From: Lachnospiraceae bacterium
GTDB taxonomy: Bacteria; Bacillota; Clostridia; Lachnospirales; Lachnospiraceae
DNA: 45,699 bases
Assembly: GCA_022799175.1 (NCBI GenBank)
Contig: JAAWNY010000020.1
Coordinates: 1 to 45,699, forward strand
Direction of reading: 5' to 3'
Shown here in pieces: positions 15,922 through 22,741 of this stretch. Positions within the stretch are counted from its first letter, which is position 1. Each line of letters opens with the position of its first letter. The notes beneath the pieces are model-generated. The model saw only the letters and a program-made list of their open reading frames with translations. It did no database searches and was not told where the DNA came from. The translations under genes and the position numbers were made by a program.

Positions 15922-16772
15922 GAACTGCGATGTCAAAAGAGAAAAAACTGCTGATTACTTCCATCATGTATATTGGCTATGTGTTGATTGCTTTTTTATT
16001 TATTGCACCGATTGTATATATGGTAGTATCGTCTCTGAAAACCGATGCTCAGATTGTAGCTGACATGTCCACGTTTCGAGCCTTTCTTCCCATAGGCACC
16101 TTGACCTTTGATAATTTTGTACAAATTATGAGCAAGGTGCATTTTATGAAATTTTTTAAAAATTCAGCAGTGGTGGCGATCATCAATGTATCGTTGGCCA
16201 CCTTGGTTAATGCCATGATCGGTTATGCGCTGGGAATGTTAAACTTCAAAGGAAAAAAGACGATGGTATCTTTAGTGATTGCGCTTTCGATTATTCCCAC
16301 AGAGGCGGTGATCATCAATCGGTTTATGGTGGCAAACCGGCTGCATATGTTAAATTGTTATGCAGGGTTAGCGCTTCCCACAATTGGTTATCCGATGTAC
16401 ATTTTTTTATATTATAATCATTTTAAGGGAATGCCTATGGAACTGATGGAGGCAGCGATTGTGGATGGGGAGTCTTATGGGGGGATTTTCTGGAAAATCA
16501 TGTTGCCGCTTTCTAAGCCGATTTGTGCAACGGTGACGATCATGGCATTTATTCGTTCCTGGGGAGATCTATTGTGGCCGACCTTGGTGACGAGGGATGA
16601 GACTTACCGGACACTGCCCCTGGCTTTGCGGGCGCTTTCGTCGGACGTATATATTTTCTGGGGACAGATTTTTGCCTTTGCCACACTGATGACGATTCCG
16701 GTGTTTCTTATTTTTTTATTGTTTCAGAAACAGTTTATTCAGTCTCTGACCATGAGTGGGATTAAAGGATAA
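15918..16772 (+). CDS. ABC sugar-type permease (MalG/UgpE-like)
   Basis: This is the second 284-residue subunit of the importer, with about six transmembrane segments (ITSIMYIGYVLIAFLFIAPIVYMVVSSL first). The EAA loop reads MELMEAAIVDGESYGGIFWKIMLPLSKP. The start ATG at 15918 overlaps the previous stop in an ATGA arrangement. It is followed 27 bp later by the PhnP-like gene, without a terminator, supporting one long transcript from binding protein to phosphatases. Confidence 0.93.
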   Translation: MRTAMSKEKKLLITSIMYIGYVLIAFLFIAPIVYMVVSSLKTDAQIVADMSTFRAFLPIGTLTFDNFVQIMSKVHFMKFFKNSAVVAIINVSLATLVNAMIGYALGMLNFKGKKTMVSLVIALSIIPTEAVIINRFMVANRLHMLNCYAGLALPTIGYPMYIFLYYNHFKGMPMELMEAAIVDGESYGGIFWKIMLPLSKPICATVTIMAFIRSWGDLLWPTLVTRDETYRTLPLALRALSSDVYIFWGQIFAFATLMTIPVFLIFLLFQKQFIQSLTMSGIKG

Positions 16773-16799
16773 GGAGGAAGAGGAAAGGAAAAGACGAGT

Positions 16800-17642
16800 A
16801 TGAAATTACGGTATATCGGAACCGGGGCAGCAGAAGGGTTCCCGGGGATGTTCTGTCAGTGTGACGCCTGTGTGCGGGCGAGAAAAACAGGTGGAAAAAA
16901 TATAAAAACACGGAGTTGCGCCATACTGAATGATCAGGTGCTGATTGATCTTTCACCAGATATTTATACGCAATCTTTAAAGTTGGGGATTGAACTGTGG
17001 AAGATAAAGCATCTGATTGTCACGCATACTCACCAGGATCATTTGGATCGGTTTTTTCTTTCCACGAGAGCTAAGGATGGCGCCACGATTCTTCCGGCTG
17101 TGGAAGATAGAGAAAATTGTCTCCGGATATATGGTTCCGAAGCGGTTCATATGGCAATGATTCAGGCGCTGGAAGAGGAAGTTCATGCGAATAGGAACCG
17201 GCTTTTATATGTTCCAGCTTTGCCGAGACGCTGGTTTGAAACAGGAGGTTTATTCTTTTATCCTTTAAAAGCGAATCATAGACCAGATGAACTTTGTCTA
17301 ATCTATGTGGTGTCAGACGGAAAGAAGAGTCTTCTTTATGCCAATGATACAGGAATGTTGTCAAAAGAAACAATGGAAGAAATCAGGGGACTTGGCCTGA
17401 CCTTCCAAGTAGTCAGCATGGATTGTGCCCGGGGAAGTTTGCCCGGGGATGGGCATATGGGGTTTGAGGAGAACCGCTGGTTGCGGGAAGAGCTGAGACA
17501 GTTAGGATGTGTCGGACCAGATACAAGATATTATTTGAACCATCTATCTCATATGAGTGGAATAATTCATGACGATATGGAAAGGCTGATGGGACCGGAG
17601 GGATTTATTGCTGCTTATGATGGCCTGGAAATCAAAGTATAG
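16800..17642 (+). CDS. PhnP-like metallo-beta-lactamase-fold phosphodiesterase
   Basis: The 280-residue protein carries the HxHxDH metal motif (THTHQDHLD, His76, His78, Asp80, His81) of zinc/manganese MBL-fold hydrolases. The N terminus adds GTGAAEGFPGMFCQCDAC. Its Cys19-x-Cys21-x2-Cys24 spacing equals the structural zinc site of E. coli PhnP, a phosphodiesterase acting on cyclic ribosyl phosphate in phosphonate degradation. C-terminal LNHLSHMSG provides a further conserved His. No phosphonate-lyase genes are present. In this operon, with a sugar-type importer and two other phosphoesterases, a cyclic or linear sugar phosphodiester substrate is plausible but inferred. A coenzyme PQQ- or RNase Z-type role is less likely. 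Confidence 0.85.
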   Translation: MKLRYIGTGAAEGFPGMFCQCDACVRARKTGGKNIKTRSCAILNDQVLIDLSPDIYTQSLKLGIELWKIKHLIVTHTHQDHLDRFFLSTRAKDGATILPAVEDRENCLRIYGSEAVHMAMIQALEEEVHANRNRLLYVPALPRRWFETGGLFFYPLKANHRPDELCLIYVVSDGKKSLLYANDTGMLSKETMEEIRGLGLTFQVVSMDCARGSLPGDGHMGFEENRWLREELRQLGCVGPDTRYYLNHLSHMSGIIHDDMERLMGPEGFIAAYDGLEIKV

Positions 17643-17697
17643 AGCGTATCAATGAAAAATATTGAATTTTTGGACAAGATCCAAAGTGGAGAGAACA

Positions 17698-18489
17698 ATG
17701 AGGATATTGGTAATATCAGATATTCACAGTAATATATGGGCGTTGGATAAGGTGCTAGAGACGGAAGCAAGCTGGGATCGGGTATGTTGTGCCGGAGATC
17801 TTGTAGATTATGGGACTGCGCCTCGAGAGGTGATTGACACCATGAGAAGTCTTCCTAATCTTTGGCTGGTGAAAGGAAATCATGATGTACATACGGTAAA
17901 TACCTGGAGACAATATCAAAGAGGGCAGGTAAAACCCCAAGATTATAAGTGGGTGCATCATAACTGTGAACGGTTGGATGAAGAGAGAATTGACTATCTG
18001 GATCGTTTACCGGAGCATCTGGTATTTGAGGCGGATGGTTATGAATATCTGATGCAGCATCAGTATGGGCTATCTTATGAGGTAGTGGAGAGCAGATATC
18101 AGTTTGAGGAGTACTGGAAAAGATACAGGAAAGAAACACGAGAAGGGCTAGGAAGGCGGATGATTTTTGGTCATTCTCACCGACAAGGTATTCATGTGCT
18201 AAAAGAGGATTGTCTATGGCTCAATCCGGGGAGCGTTTCCTACCGGAGACCGGATGATCCGGATAAAACGGCCCATTATATAGTGATTGAAGATGGCAGG
18301 ATTATGATAAAACAAGTTCCTTATGATCGGAGCCGTTTACTTCAAGAGGCGGTAGGCTTCCAGAAAAGGCAAGAGATGATGGAGACAGAGATCCAGGATT
18401 TTTATTTTTTCTTTGGAAAAGCCAAGACATCCCGGGATCCACTTCCGGATATCGCTTCTTTCTCACCCTCAAAGGAAGGGGGACAATAA
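17698..18489 (+). CDS. Calcineurin-like metallophosphoesterase (YfcE/MJ0936-like)
   Basis: The ATG at 17698 gives 263 residues beginning directly with the metal-binding strand MRILVISDIHSNIWAL (DxH motif). GDLVDYG, KGNHD and FGHSHRQG follow, completing the dinuclear metal-site motifs D-x-H, G-D, G-N-H-D and G-H-x-H. These cytoplasmic enzymes hydrolyse phosphomonoesters or phosphodiesters. The upstream TTG extension to 17662 lacks a ribosome site, while GTGGAGAG precedes the chosen ATG. It lies between the PhnP-like and CX5R phosphatase genes, within 55 bp on the left and 2 bp on the right. Substrate unknown. Confidence 0.9.
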   Translation: MRILVISDIHSNIWALDKVLETEASWDRVCCAGDLVDYGTAPREVIDTMRSLPNLWLVKGNHDVHTVNTWRQYQRGQVKPQDYKWVHHNCERLDEERIDYLDRLPEHLVFEADGYEYLMQHQYGLSYEVVESRYQFEEYWKRYRKETREGLGRRMIFGHSHRQGIHVLKEDCLWLNPGSVSYRRPDDPDKTAHYIVIEDGRIMIKQVPYDRSRLLQEAVGFQKRQEMMETEIQDFYFFFGKAKTSRDPLPDIASFSPSKEGGQ

Positions 18490-18491
18490 AA

Positions 18492-19184
18492 ATGTTAGCT
18501 TGTCGGCGGTATTCGATGAAAGGAATTGCAAATTTCCGGGATTTGGGAGGTTATGTCTGTCAGGGAGGGATCACAAGATGGGGGGTATTTTTCCGGAGCA
18601 CCAGTTTACATAAGGCAGAACCGGAGGATATCTGGAAGCTGGAACAGATGGGAATTTGTTCTATCTTGGATCTGAGATACCCCGATGAACAAAGGCAGAT
18701 GCCGGATCGGGAGGTAAAAGGGGCGGTCTGGCATGGAGTTTCTCTCATGGGGGCGATTCCGGTGGAGGAGATCCATGTCAATGATACCGTGGCAGATACC
18801 CGAACGTTGATTCGTATGTATCGTCAAATGATTCATCACTCAAGAGATCGGATTGCCGAAGCGGTGAGGCTGATGATAGAGGCAGAAGGTCCGGCTTTGT
18901 TTCACTGCGCAGCAGGTAAGGACAGGACAGGGATTTTGGCTATGCTGCTTTTGGGAGCAGTGGGGGTCAGCGAGGAGGATATCATATCCGATTATCAGGT
19001 TAGTGCCAACTATATCAAAGATTATACGACAGATTGTTCCGGATCTCATGAAAGCAATATGAGAAAGCTGATGAGGGAAATCAAAGATAACTGGGGAACG
19101 GTGGTAAGATTTTTGAACGTATGTGGGCTCACAGAAAAGGAGCTGGGAGCTCTACAGAAAAAATTTGTATGGTCAGACAGATAG
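18492..19184 (+). CDS. Tyrosine/lipid-phosphatase-like protein (CX5R, Y_phosphatase3 type)
   Basis: The 230-residue protein starts with NFRDLGGY, a hallmark of the bacterial PtpB/LipA-like group. It has the catalytic P-loop HCAAGKDRTG (Cys139 nucleophile, Arg145). The KDR form of the loop is found in phosphatases acting on phosphotyrosine, phosphoinositides or other phosphomonoesters. No signal peptide is present, so it acts in the cytoplasm. It begins 2 bp after the metallophosphoesterase stop and has AAGGAAGGGGG upstream, so it closes the operon. With a sugar-type importer, a small phosphomonoester such as inositol or sugar phosphate is a reasonable guess; signalling dephosphorylation is an alternative. 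Confidence 0.85.
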   Translation: MLACRRYSMKGIANFRDLGGYVCQGGITRWGVFFRSTSLHKAEPEDIWKLEQMGICSILDLRYPDEQRQMPDREVKGAVWHGVSLMGAIPVEEIHVNDTVADTRTLIRMYRQMIHHSRDRIAEAVRLMIEAEGPALFHCAAGKDRTGILAMLLLGAVGVSEEDIISDYQVSANYIKDYTTDCSGSHESNMRKLMREIKDNWGTVVRFLNVCGLTEKELGALQKKFVWSDR

Positions 19185-19250
19185 GAAAACGGGCAGCAAG
19201 ATAAAGAGTCCATCGATGAATTCTTTGCTTAGCTGTCCGTTTCTATCCGA

Positions 19251-19907
19251 TTACTTTTCTAATTCGTGCTGTTCTTTCCGCCACCAGATCCAAGAAGCCA
19301 GAGTAACGGCCAAGGTGGAGCCAAATACCAGGACCAACAGTACAATGCCGGAGATATAAAAGGGAAGGAAAAGGGTGGAAAGAAGAGTCAGGATTCCACA
19401 GGCGGCATAAAGCTTTCCGCCCAAACGATGCGTTTTCCGCCAGACATCATCACTGCTCAGCGTCCAGGGAGTCTTGATGCCCATATAAAAGTTGCTTTGG
19501 ATCTTAGGTAAGTAGTTGCCGATCAATAAAAACATCAACGAAAGCAGAAAAAAGATAATTTTACCAGTGTGGAGTCGTCCGGGAAACAAGCTTTCGCTGA
19601 TGATGATGCCGATCACAACAGTAAGGAAAAGCTGAAATCCGATACAAAAGCCATCGTAAAACCGACTAAACTTTTGATAGTTGCTACGCCGAGGATCGAT
19701 ATGGGGCAAGACATCAAACAAAACGGCAAACAAGGGAAGCATTCCGACAATAATCCAGATGTTGTATTTGGCTCCATAGGTGATCGTTCCGTCGAAGCCC
19801 CAGTTCGTAGGAATTTGTTCTGGGAGTCTGGGATAGATAACCGTCACAGCGGCCAGGACAGTGACAACAATGAGATAGTTGATAATCCGTAATTTTTTAT
19901 TTTTCAT
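19251..19907 (-). CDS. sdpI: SdpI-family membrane protein (DUF1648 plus SdpI domain)
   Basis: The 218-residue protein has about six membrane segments. The N-terminal DUF1648 motif PRLPEQIPTNWGFDGTI is followed by the SdpI core (LLIGNYLPKIQSNFYMGIKTPWTLSSDDVWRKTHRLGGKLY). In Bacillus subtilis SdpI gives immunity to the SdpC toxin and sequesters the ArsR-type repressor SdpR when toxin is bound. The gene overlaps the 3' end of the ArsR-type gene by 11 bp, the same sdpRI layout. No sdpABC toxin genes are in the window, so it may be an orphan immunity or cell-envelope sensing pair. Confidence 0.88.
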   Translation of the reverse strand: MKNKKLRIINYLIVVTVLAAVTVIYPRLPEQIPTNWGFDGTITYGAKYNIWIIVGMLPLFAVLFDVLPHIDPRRSNYQKFSRFYDGFCIGFQLFLTVVIGIIISESLFPGRLHTGKIIFFLLSLMFLLIGNYLPKIQSNFYMGIKTPWTLSSDDVWRKTHRLGGKLYAACGILTLLSTLFLPFYISGIVLLVLVFGSTLAVTLASWIWWRKEQHELEK

Positions 19908-20226
19908 TGAGGTTTTTTCCTTTCTTATCGATAGGTTTGGACATTTCGGCAGCCTCGGCAGAGGGATCTCCTTTCAGACAAAGAAGCCAATTCAGGACAT
20001 CATCCAATACAGAGCTGTTCAAGTAATAATAGATAAATTTCCCCTTTTTTTCATCATCTATGACACCGGCATGTTTTAAAATTGAGAGATGGTGTGAAAT
20101 ACTGGCTCCGGTCATTTCAAATTGTTCAACAATTTCGCCGGCAGTCAAAGGTCCGTTGCGCAGCAGGGTAAGGATTTCCCGGCGGGTGGGGTCAGACAGG
20201 GCCTTGAAGGTTTCTGCAAATCCCAT
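19897..20226 (-). CDS. sdpR: ArsR-family repressor (SdpR-like)
   Basis: The 109-residue winged-helix protein shows FKALSDPTRREILTLLRNGPLTAGEIVEQFEMTGASISHHLSILKHAGVIDDEKKGKFIYYYLN. It lacks the metal-binding Cys motif of ArsR/SmtB sensors, consistent with SdpR. The ATG at 20226 has AAGGAGAT 7 bp upstream; the ORF extends 11 codons farther but overlaps the operator. It is encoded upstream of and overlapping sdpI and is probably autoregulated through the palindrome at 20257-20278. Confidence 0.88.
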   Translation of the reverse strand: MGFAETFKALSDPTRREILTLLRNGPLTAGEIVEQFEMTGASISHHLSILKHAGVIDDEKKGKFIYYYLNSSVLDDVLNWLLCLKGDPSAEAAEMSKPIDKKGKNLNEK

Positions 20227-20256
20227 GAGGGTATCTCCTTCCTGGAAATATTTTGA

Positions 20257-20315
20257 CATTTAGAAAAACATCTAAATGATAGTTGTAGGATAACATAAGG
20301 AATGAAGCGTGTCAA
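20257..20315 (-). promoter_or_regulatory. sdpRI promoter and palindromic operator
   Basis: On the minus strand TTGACA (20315-20310) is 17 bp from TATCCT (20292-20287). Downstream, CATTTAGA (20257-20264) and TCTAAATG (20271-20278) form an 8-bp inverted repeat with a 6-bp spacer near +1. This fits autoregulation by the ArsR-type protein. Confidence 0.75.
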
Positions 20316-20360
20316 GAGAGAGCTTTAAAGATTTCTGGGAGGCATGGATGTAATAATTTT

Positions 20361-20600
20361 GTTCCTTTTTTCCGGTTTCGAGATTAAGAATTCCTAAAAC
20401 CCCTGAATTTTGCTAAAATCGAAACGAAAATATACAAACTCGCTCCGCTCAGACAGTGTATATTTTCGTTTCAACGCTAAATTCAGGGGTTTTAGGAATT
20501 CTTAATCTCTGCACAGTCAAAATATCCACAGACGATTTCCCATTGTTTCTCTCCCCTCTTCCCTGGCTGATTTTCTCATTTTGTTATAAATGACATTGAA
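20361..20600. repeat. MITE-like palindromic element, copy 2 (inverted, left end missing)
   Basis: This stretch matches copy 1 (9973-10280) in reverse orientation. The nested arms around CCTAAAACCCCTGAA and TTCAGGGGTTTTAGG, the GAAACGAAAATATAC stem and the loop with CTCGCTCCGCTC are all recognisable as the reverse complement of copy 1. Its right end continues with CAGACGATTT, TCTCCCCTCTTCC and ATAAATGACATTGAA, the consensus outer end. The left outer repeat is absent beyond GTTCCTTTTTTCCGG, so the copy is truncated. Confidence 0.8.
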
Positions 20601-20720
20601 TGTGCTGGATATCGATAAAATAAGAAATCTGTCTGGAAAACTTTTTATTTCCACGTTCTTGGATTTGTGTTAGAATGGCAATGGTCATTAAGAAAAATTA
20701 CAGTAGGAGTATGATTCGTT

Positions 20721-20843
20721 GTGAATAATGAATACGATAATGAAAGATTTTTTGAAGAATACGCAAAAATGTCTCGCAGCAGAGATGGTTTGAGCGCTGC
20801 CAGAGAATGGCATCAGTTAAAGATTCTCTCCCTGTTTCCTTAG
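20721..20843 (+). pseudogene. 5' remnant of a class I SAM-dependent methyltransferase gene
   Basis: GTG at 20721, with TAGGAGT upstream, opens a frame of 40 residues: VNNEYDNERFFEEYAKMSRS, then RDGLSAAREWHQLK. This closely resembles the N terminus of a class I methyltransferase group that continues LFP..L.G..VLDLGCGYGWH. Here the frame runs into sequence matching the end of the palindromic element and stops at TAG 20841. The SAM-binding domain is absent, so the gene is destroyed. No remaining 3' part was found nearby. Recognition rests on remembered family sequence. Confidence 0.6.
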
Positions 20844-20882
20844 CGTACCTTTTGCCACTACCTATCTAAATGACATTGAAGC
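20824..20882. repeat. MITE-like element, copy 3 (end fragment)
   Basis: TCTCTCCCTGTTTCCTTAGC, then GTACCTTTTGCCACTACCTA and TCTAAATGACATTGA match the right end of copy 1 and copy 4 (41308-41362). Only this terminal segment remains; its left boundary is fused to the methyltransferase remnant. Confidence 0.7.
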
Positions 20883-20947
20883 AGGAGAGATTCTTTTTCT
20901 TTCGCGTATCAGGCATGCGAGTTTTTTTCAAGCACAACACAATGTAA

Positions 20948-20976
20948 GTGACAGAAAAAACAAATTATAGTATAAT
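20948..20976 (+). promoter_or_regulatory. Promoter for the ECF sigma factor operon
   Basis: GTGACA (20948-20953) and TATAAT (20971-20976) are separated by 17 bp, about 105 bp upstream of the sigma gene start. It looks like a sigma-A promoter rather than an ECF autoregulatory AAC-type site. Together with the repeats and the methyltransferase stump it accounts for the gene-poor stretch 20279-21082. Confidence 0.6.
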
Positions 20977-21082
20977 CACACAATTAGATGCAAGCTAAAA
21001 AATAAATTTTTTTTGATTTTACCATAAATCATCCGCCGGTAGCCGTATAGTAAATACAAGGCCAGGCAGAGAGGACATTATT

Positions 21083-21607
21083 ATGAATGACCAGCAGTTT
21101 GAGCAGAATATTGGTCGAATCTGCAGAAATGACAAGGATGGTCTGAGGGATATTTATGAGGATTATTGTCCGCTGATCTATTCGGTTGTGTGGGAGCTTC
21201 TCGGCAGCCGGGAGGATGCGGAGGATGTAACCTCAGACTTTTTCATCCGATTGTGGGATATTGCAGGTACATATCGACCAGGAAAAGGACATCGGGCATG
21301 GCTGATCACGATCGCCCGCAATATGGCGATCGATTATCTGCGAAAAAGGAAGCGGGAGAGTCTGACTGCGGAGATTCCGGATTATCTGCAGACAGGGGAG
21401 GATTCCTGCGAGGAGCAGCTTTGCGAGAAACTTGGCCTTGAACAGGCATTGAAAACATTGAAAGAGGAAGAAAGGCAGATTGTCAATCTGAAGATTATGG
21501 GAGAACTGACCTTCCGGGAAATCGCCAGTATCTTGAAAAAACCTCAGGGTACTGTGGCGTGGTGCTACCGGACAGCGATTCGGAAATTGAGGGAGGTGCA
21601 GTTATGA
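21083..21607 (+). CDS. ECF-type RNA polymerase sigma factor
   Basis: The 174-residue protein has sigma region 2 (IYEDYCPLIYSVVWELLGSREDAEDVTSDFFIRLWDIAGTYRPGKGHRAWLITIARNMAIDYLRKRKRE) and region 4 (ALKTLKEEERQIVNLKIMGELTFREIASILKKPQGTVAWCYRTAIRKLRE). Region 3 is absent, as expected for group IV factors. It overlaps the next gene in an ATGA arrangement. That neighbour has the layout of an anti-sigma factor, so the sigma factor is probably held at the membrane until an envelope signal. The target promoters are not evident. Confidence 0.93.
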   Translation: MNDQQFEQNIGRICRNDKDGLRDIYEDYCPLIYSVVWELLGSREDAEDVTSDFFIRLWDIAGTYRPGKGHRAWLITIARNMAIDYLRKRKRESLTAEIPDYLQTGEDSCEEQLCEKLGLEQALKTLKEEERQIVNLKIMGELTFREIASILKKPQGTVAWCYRTAIRKLREVQL

Positions 21608-22677
21608 TGGACGAAAAACGATTGGAACAAGAATACAGGAGTCTGAAATGTCAACAGGCACCAGATCTCTGGAACCGAATTGAGAGAAATCTGCAGGAAC
21701 ACCCAGAGAGAGAGACGGAAGCAGAAATCAATGTCAAAGAAAGGTTAGGCAAGGGGAATCAGGAATCGATTCGTTTGTCGAGGCGCCAGATCTATGCTAT
21801 GGCGACAGCGGCGGCAGCGATGCTGGTGTTGTTGGTAGCAGCGCCAGGGTTGATGGAAGGGAGATTGAAAAAGACCAGCGAACCGTTGCAGATGGCGAAT
21901 ATGGCCGAAACATTGGAGGCAGCGCCAGAAGCGGCGGCGGTAGAAACAGCGGCAGAGTCTGAAGAGATGATGGCAGCCGGAAATGCAGAGTTACAGGCTG
22001 ATACGACAGAGAACAAAGTCGAAGCAATAGCGGAGGAAAATCAGCCGGATGCTGTGTCGAGGGCGGCAAAAAATGGCGCATCCTCCAAAGTTTTGCCAGA
22101 TGGCGTTCTGACGAGTGACCAGTTGTTGCTGGCAAATTATCAGCCGATGTCCCTTCCGGAAAACGCGGTGACTATGGCAGAGGATTCTCAGTATTTTTCG
22201 GAGGATATTTTAAGAGATACCGAGTTGCTTTGCGGCGGGACAGTTATGGGTGTATCACTGGAGCAGGACACTTCGGGAAAGTCTGTGAAGGTGGTCTATG
22301 AGATGACACTGGATCAAGTTTATTTTGCGGAGGATTATACAACAGGGATGGAAACAATTACGGTGAAGAGCCCGATTGTCAAAACAGAGGGAGATGAGGT
22401 GTATATTTTGTATCAGCTTCAGCTGGGTGGAACCTACCTGCTACCTCTGCATAGATCCGATCAGGACTGGGAACTTTTATATCCTTTTGCACCACAGATT
22501 CAGGTGACTGGGGATGGGGCATATCTGTTCCATACGGGATATGTAAGTTTGATAAGCGAGGATACGTCCGTGGTGATTGGCAGGCCGGAAGGCAATAATG
22601 ATTATTTTTATGACCGAATGGTTCTGCGCAGAGATGAGAATTTCCTTTCCGATCTCTTAAAGTTGGTGGAGCATTGA
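21604..22677 (+). CDS. Putative membrane-bound anti-sigma factor
   Basis: The start ATG at 21604 overlaps the sigma factor stop, with GGGAGG upstream, giving 357 residues. Residues about 1-60 are a charged cytoplasmic segment (EQEYRSLKCQQAPDLWNRIERNLQEHP), in the position of a sigma-binding domain. One hydrophobic segment follows (QIYAMATAAAAMLVLLVAAPGL). An Ala/Glu-rich linker then leads to an extracytoplasmic domain containing LLCGGTVMGVSLEQDTSG and VYILYQLQLGGTYLLPLH. No classical zinc-binding HxxxCxxC motif is visible. Membrane topology and neighbour make an anti-sigma role likely; the sensed signal is unknown. Confidence 0.7.
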   Translation: MMDEKRLEQEYRSLKCQQAPDLWNRIERNLQEHPERETEAEINVKERLGKGNQESIRLSRRQIYAMATAAAAMLVLLVAAPGLMEGRLKKTSEPLQMANMAETLEAAPEAAAVETAAESEEMMAAGNAELQADTTENKVEAIAEENQPDAVSRAAKNGASSKVLPDGVLTSDQLLLANYQPMSLPENAVTMAEDSQYFSEDILRDTELLCGGTVMGVSLEQDTSGKSVKVVYEMTLDQVYFAEDYTTGMETITVKSPIVKTEGDEVYILYQLQLGGTYLLPLHRSDQDWELLYPFAPQIQVTGDGAYLFHTGYVSLISEDTSVVIGRPEGNNDYFYDRMVLRRDENFLSDLLKLVEH

Positions 22678-22741
22678 ATGGATTGCTGCAGATATTTTTT
22701 AAATCAATATCCTGTATGCAGGGAAGAGGGAGGAGAATTTT

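Noticed and set aside
19185..19250. Terminator between the CX5R phosphatase gene and sdpI
   Set aside because: AACGGGCAGC and GCTGTCCGTT can pair, but they are about 33 nt apart and no T run follows directly, so a terminator is not well supported.
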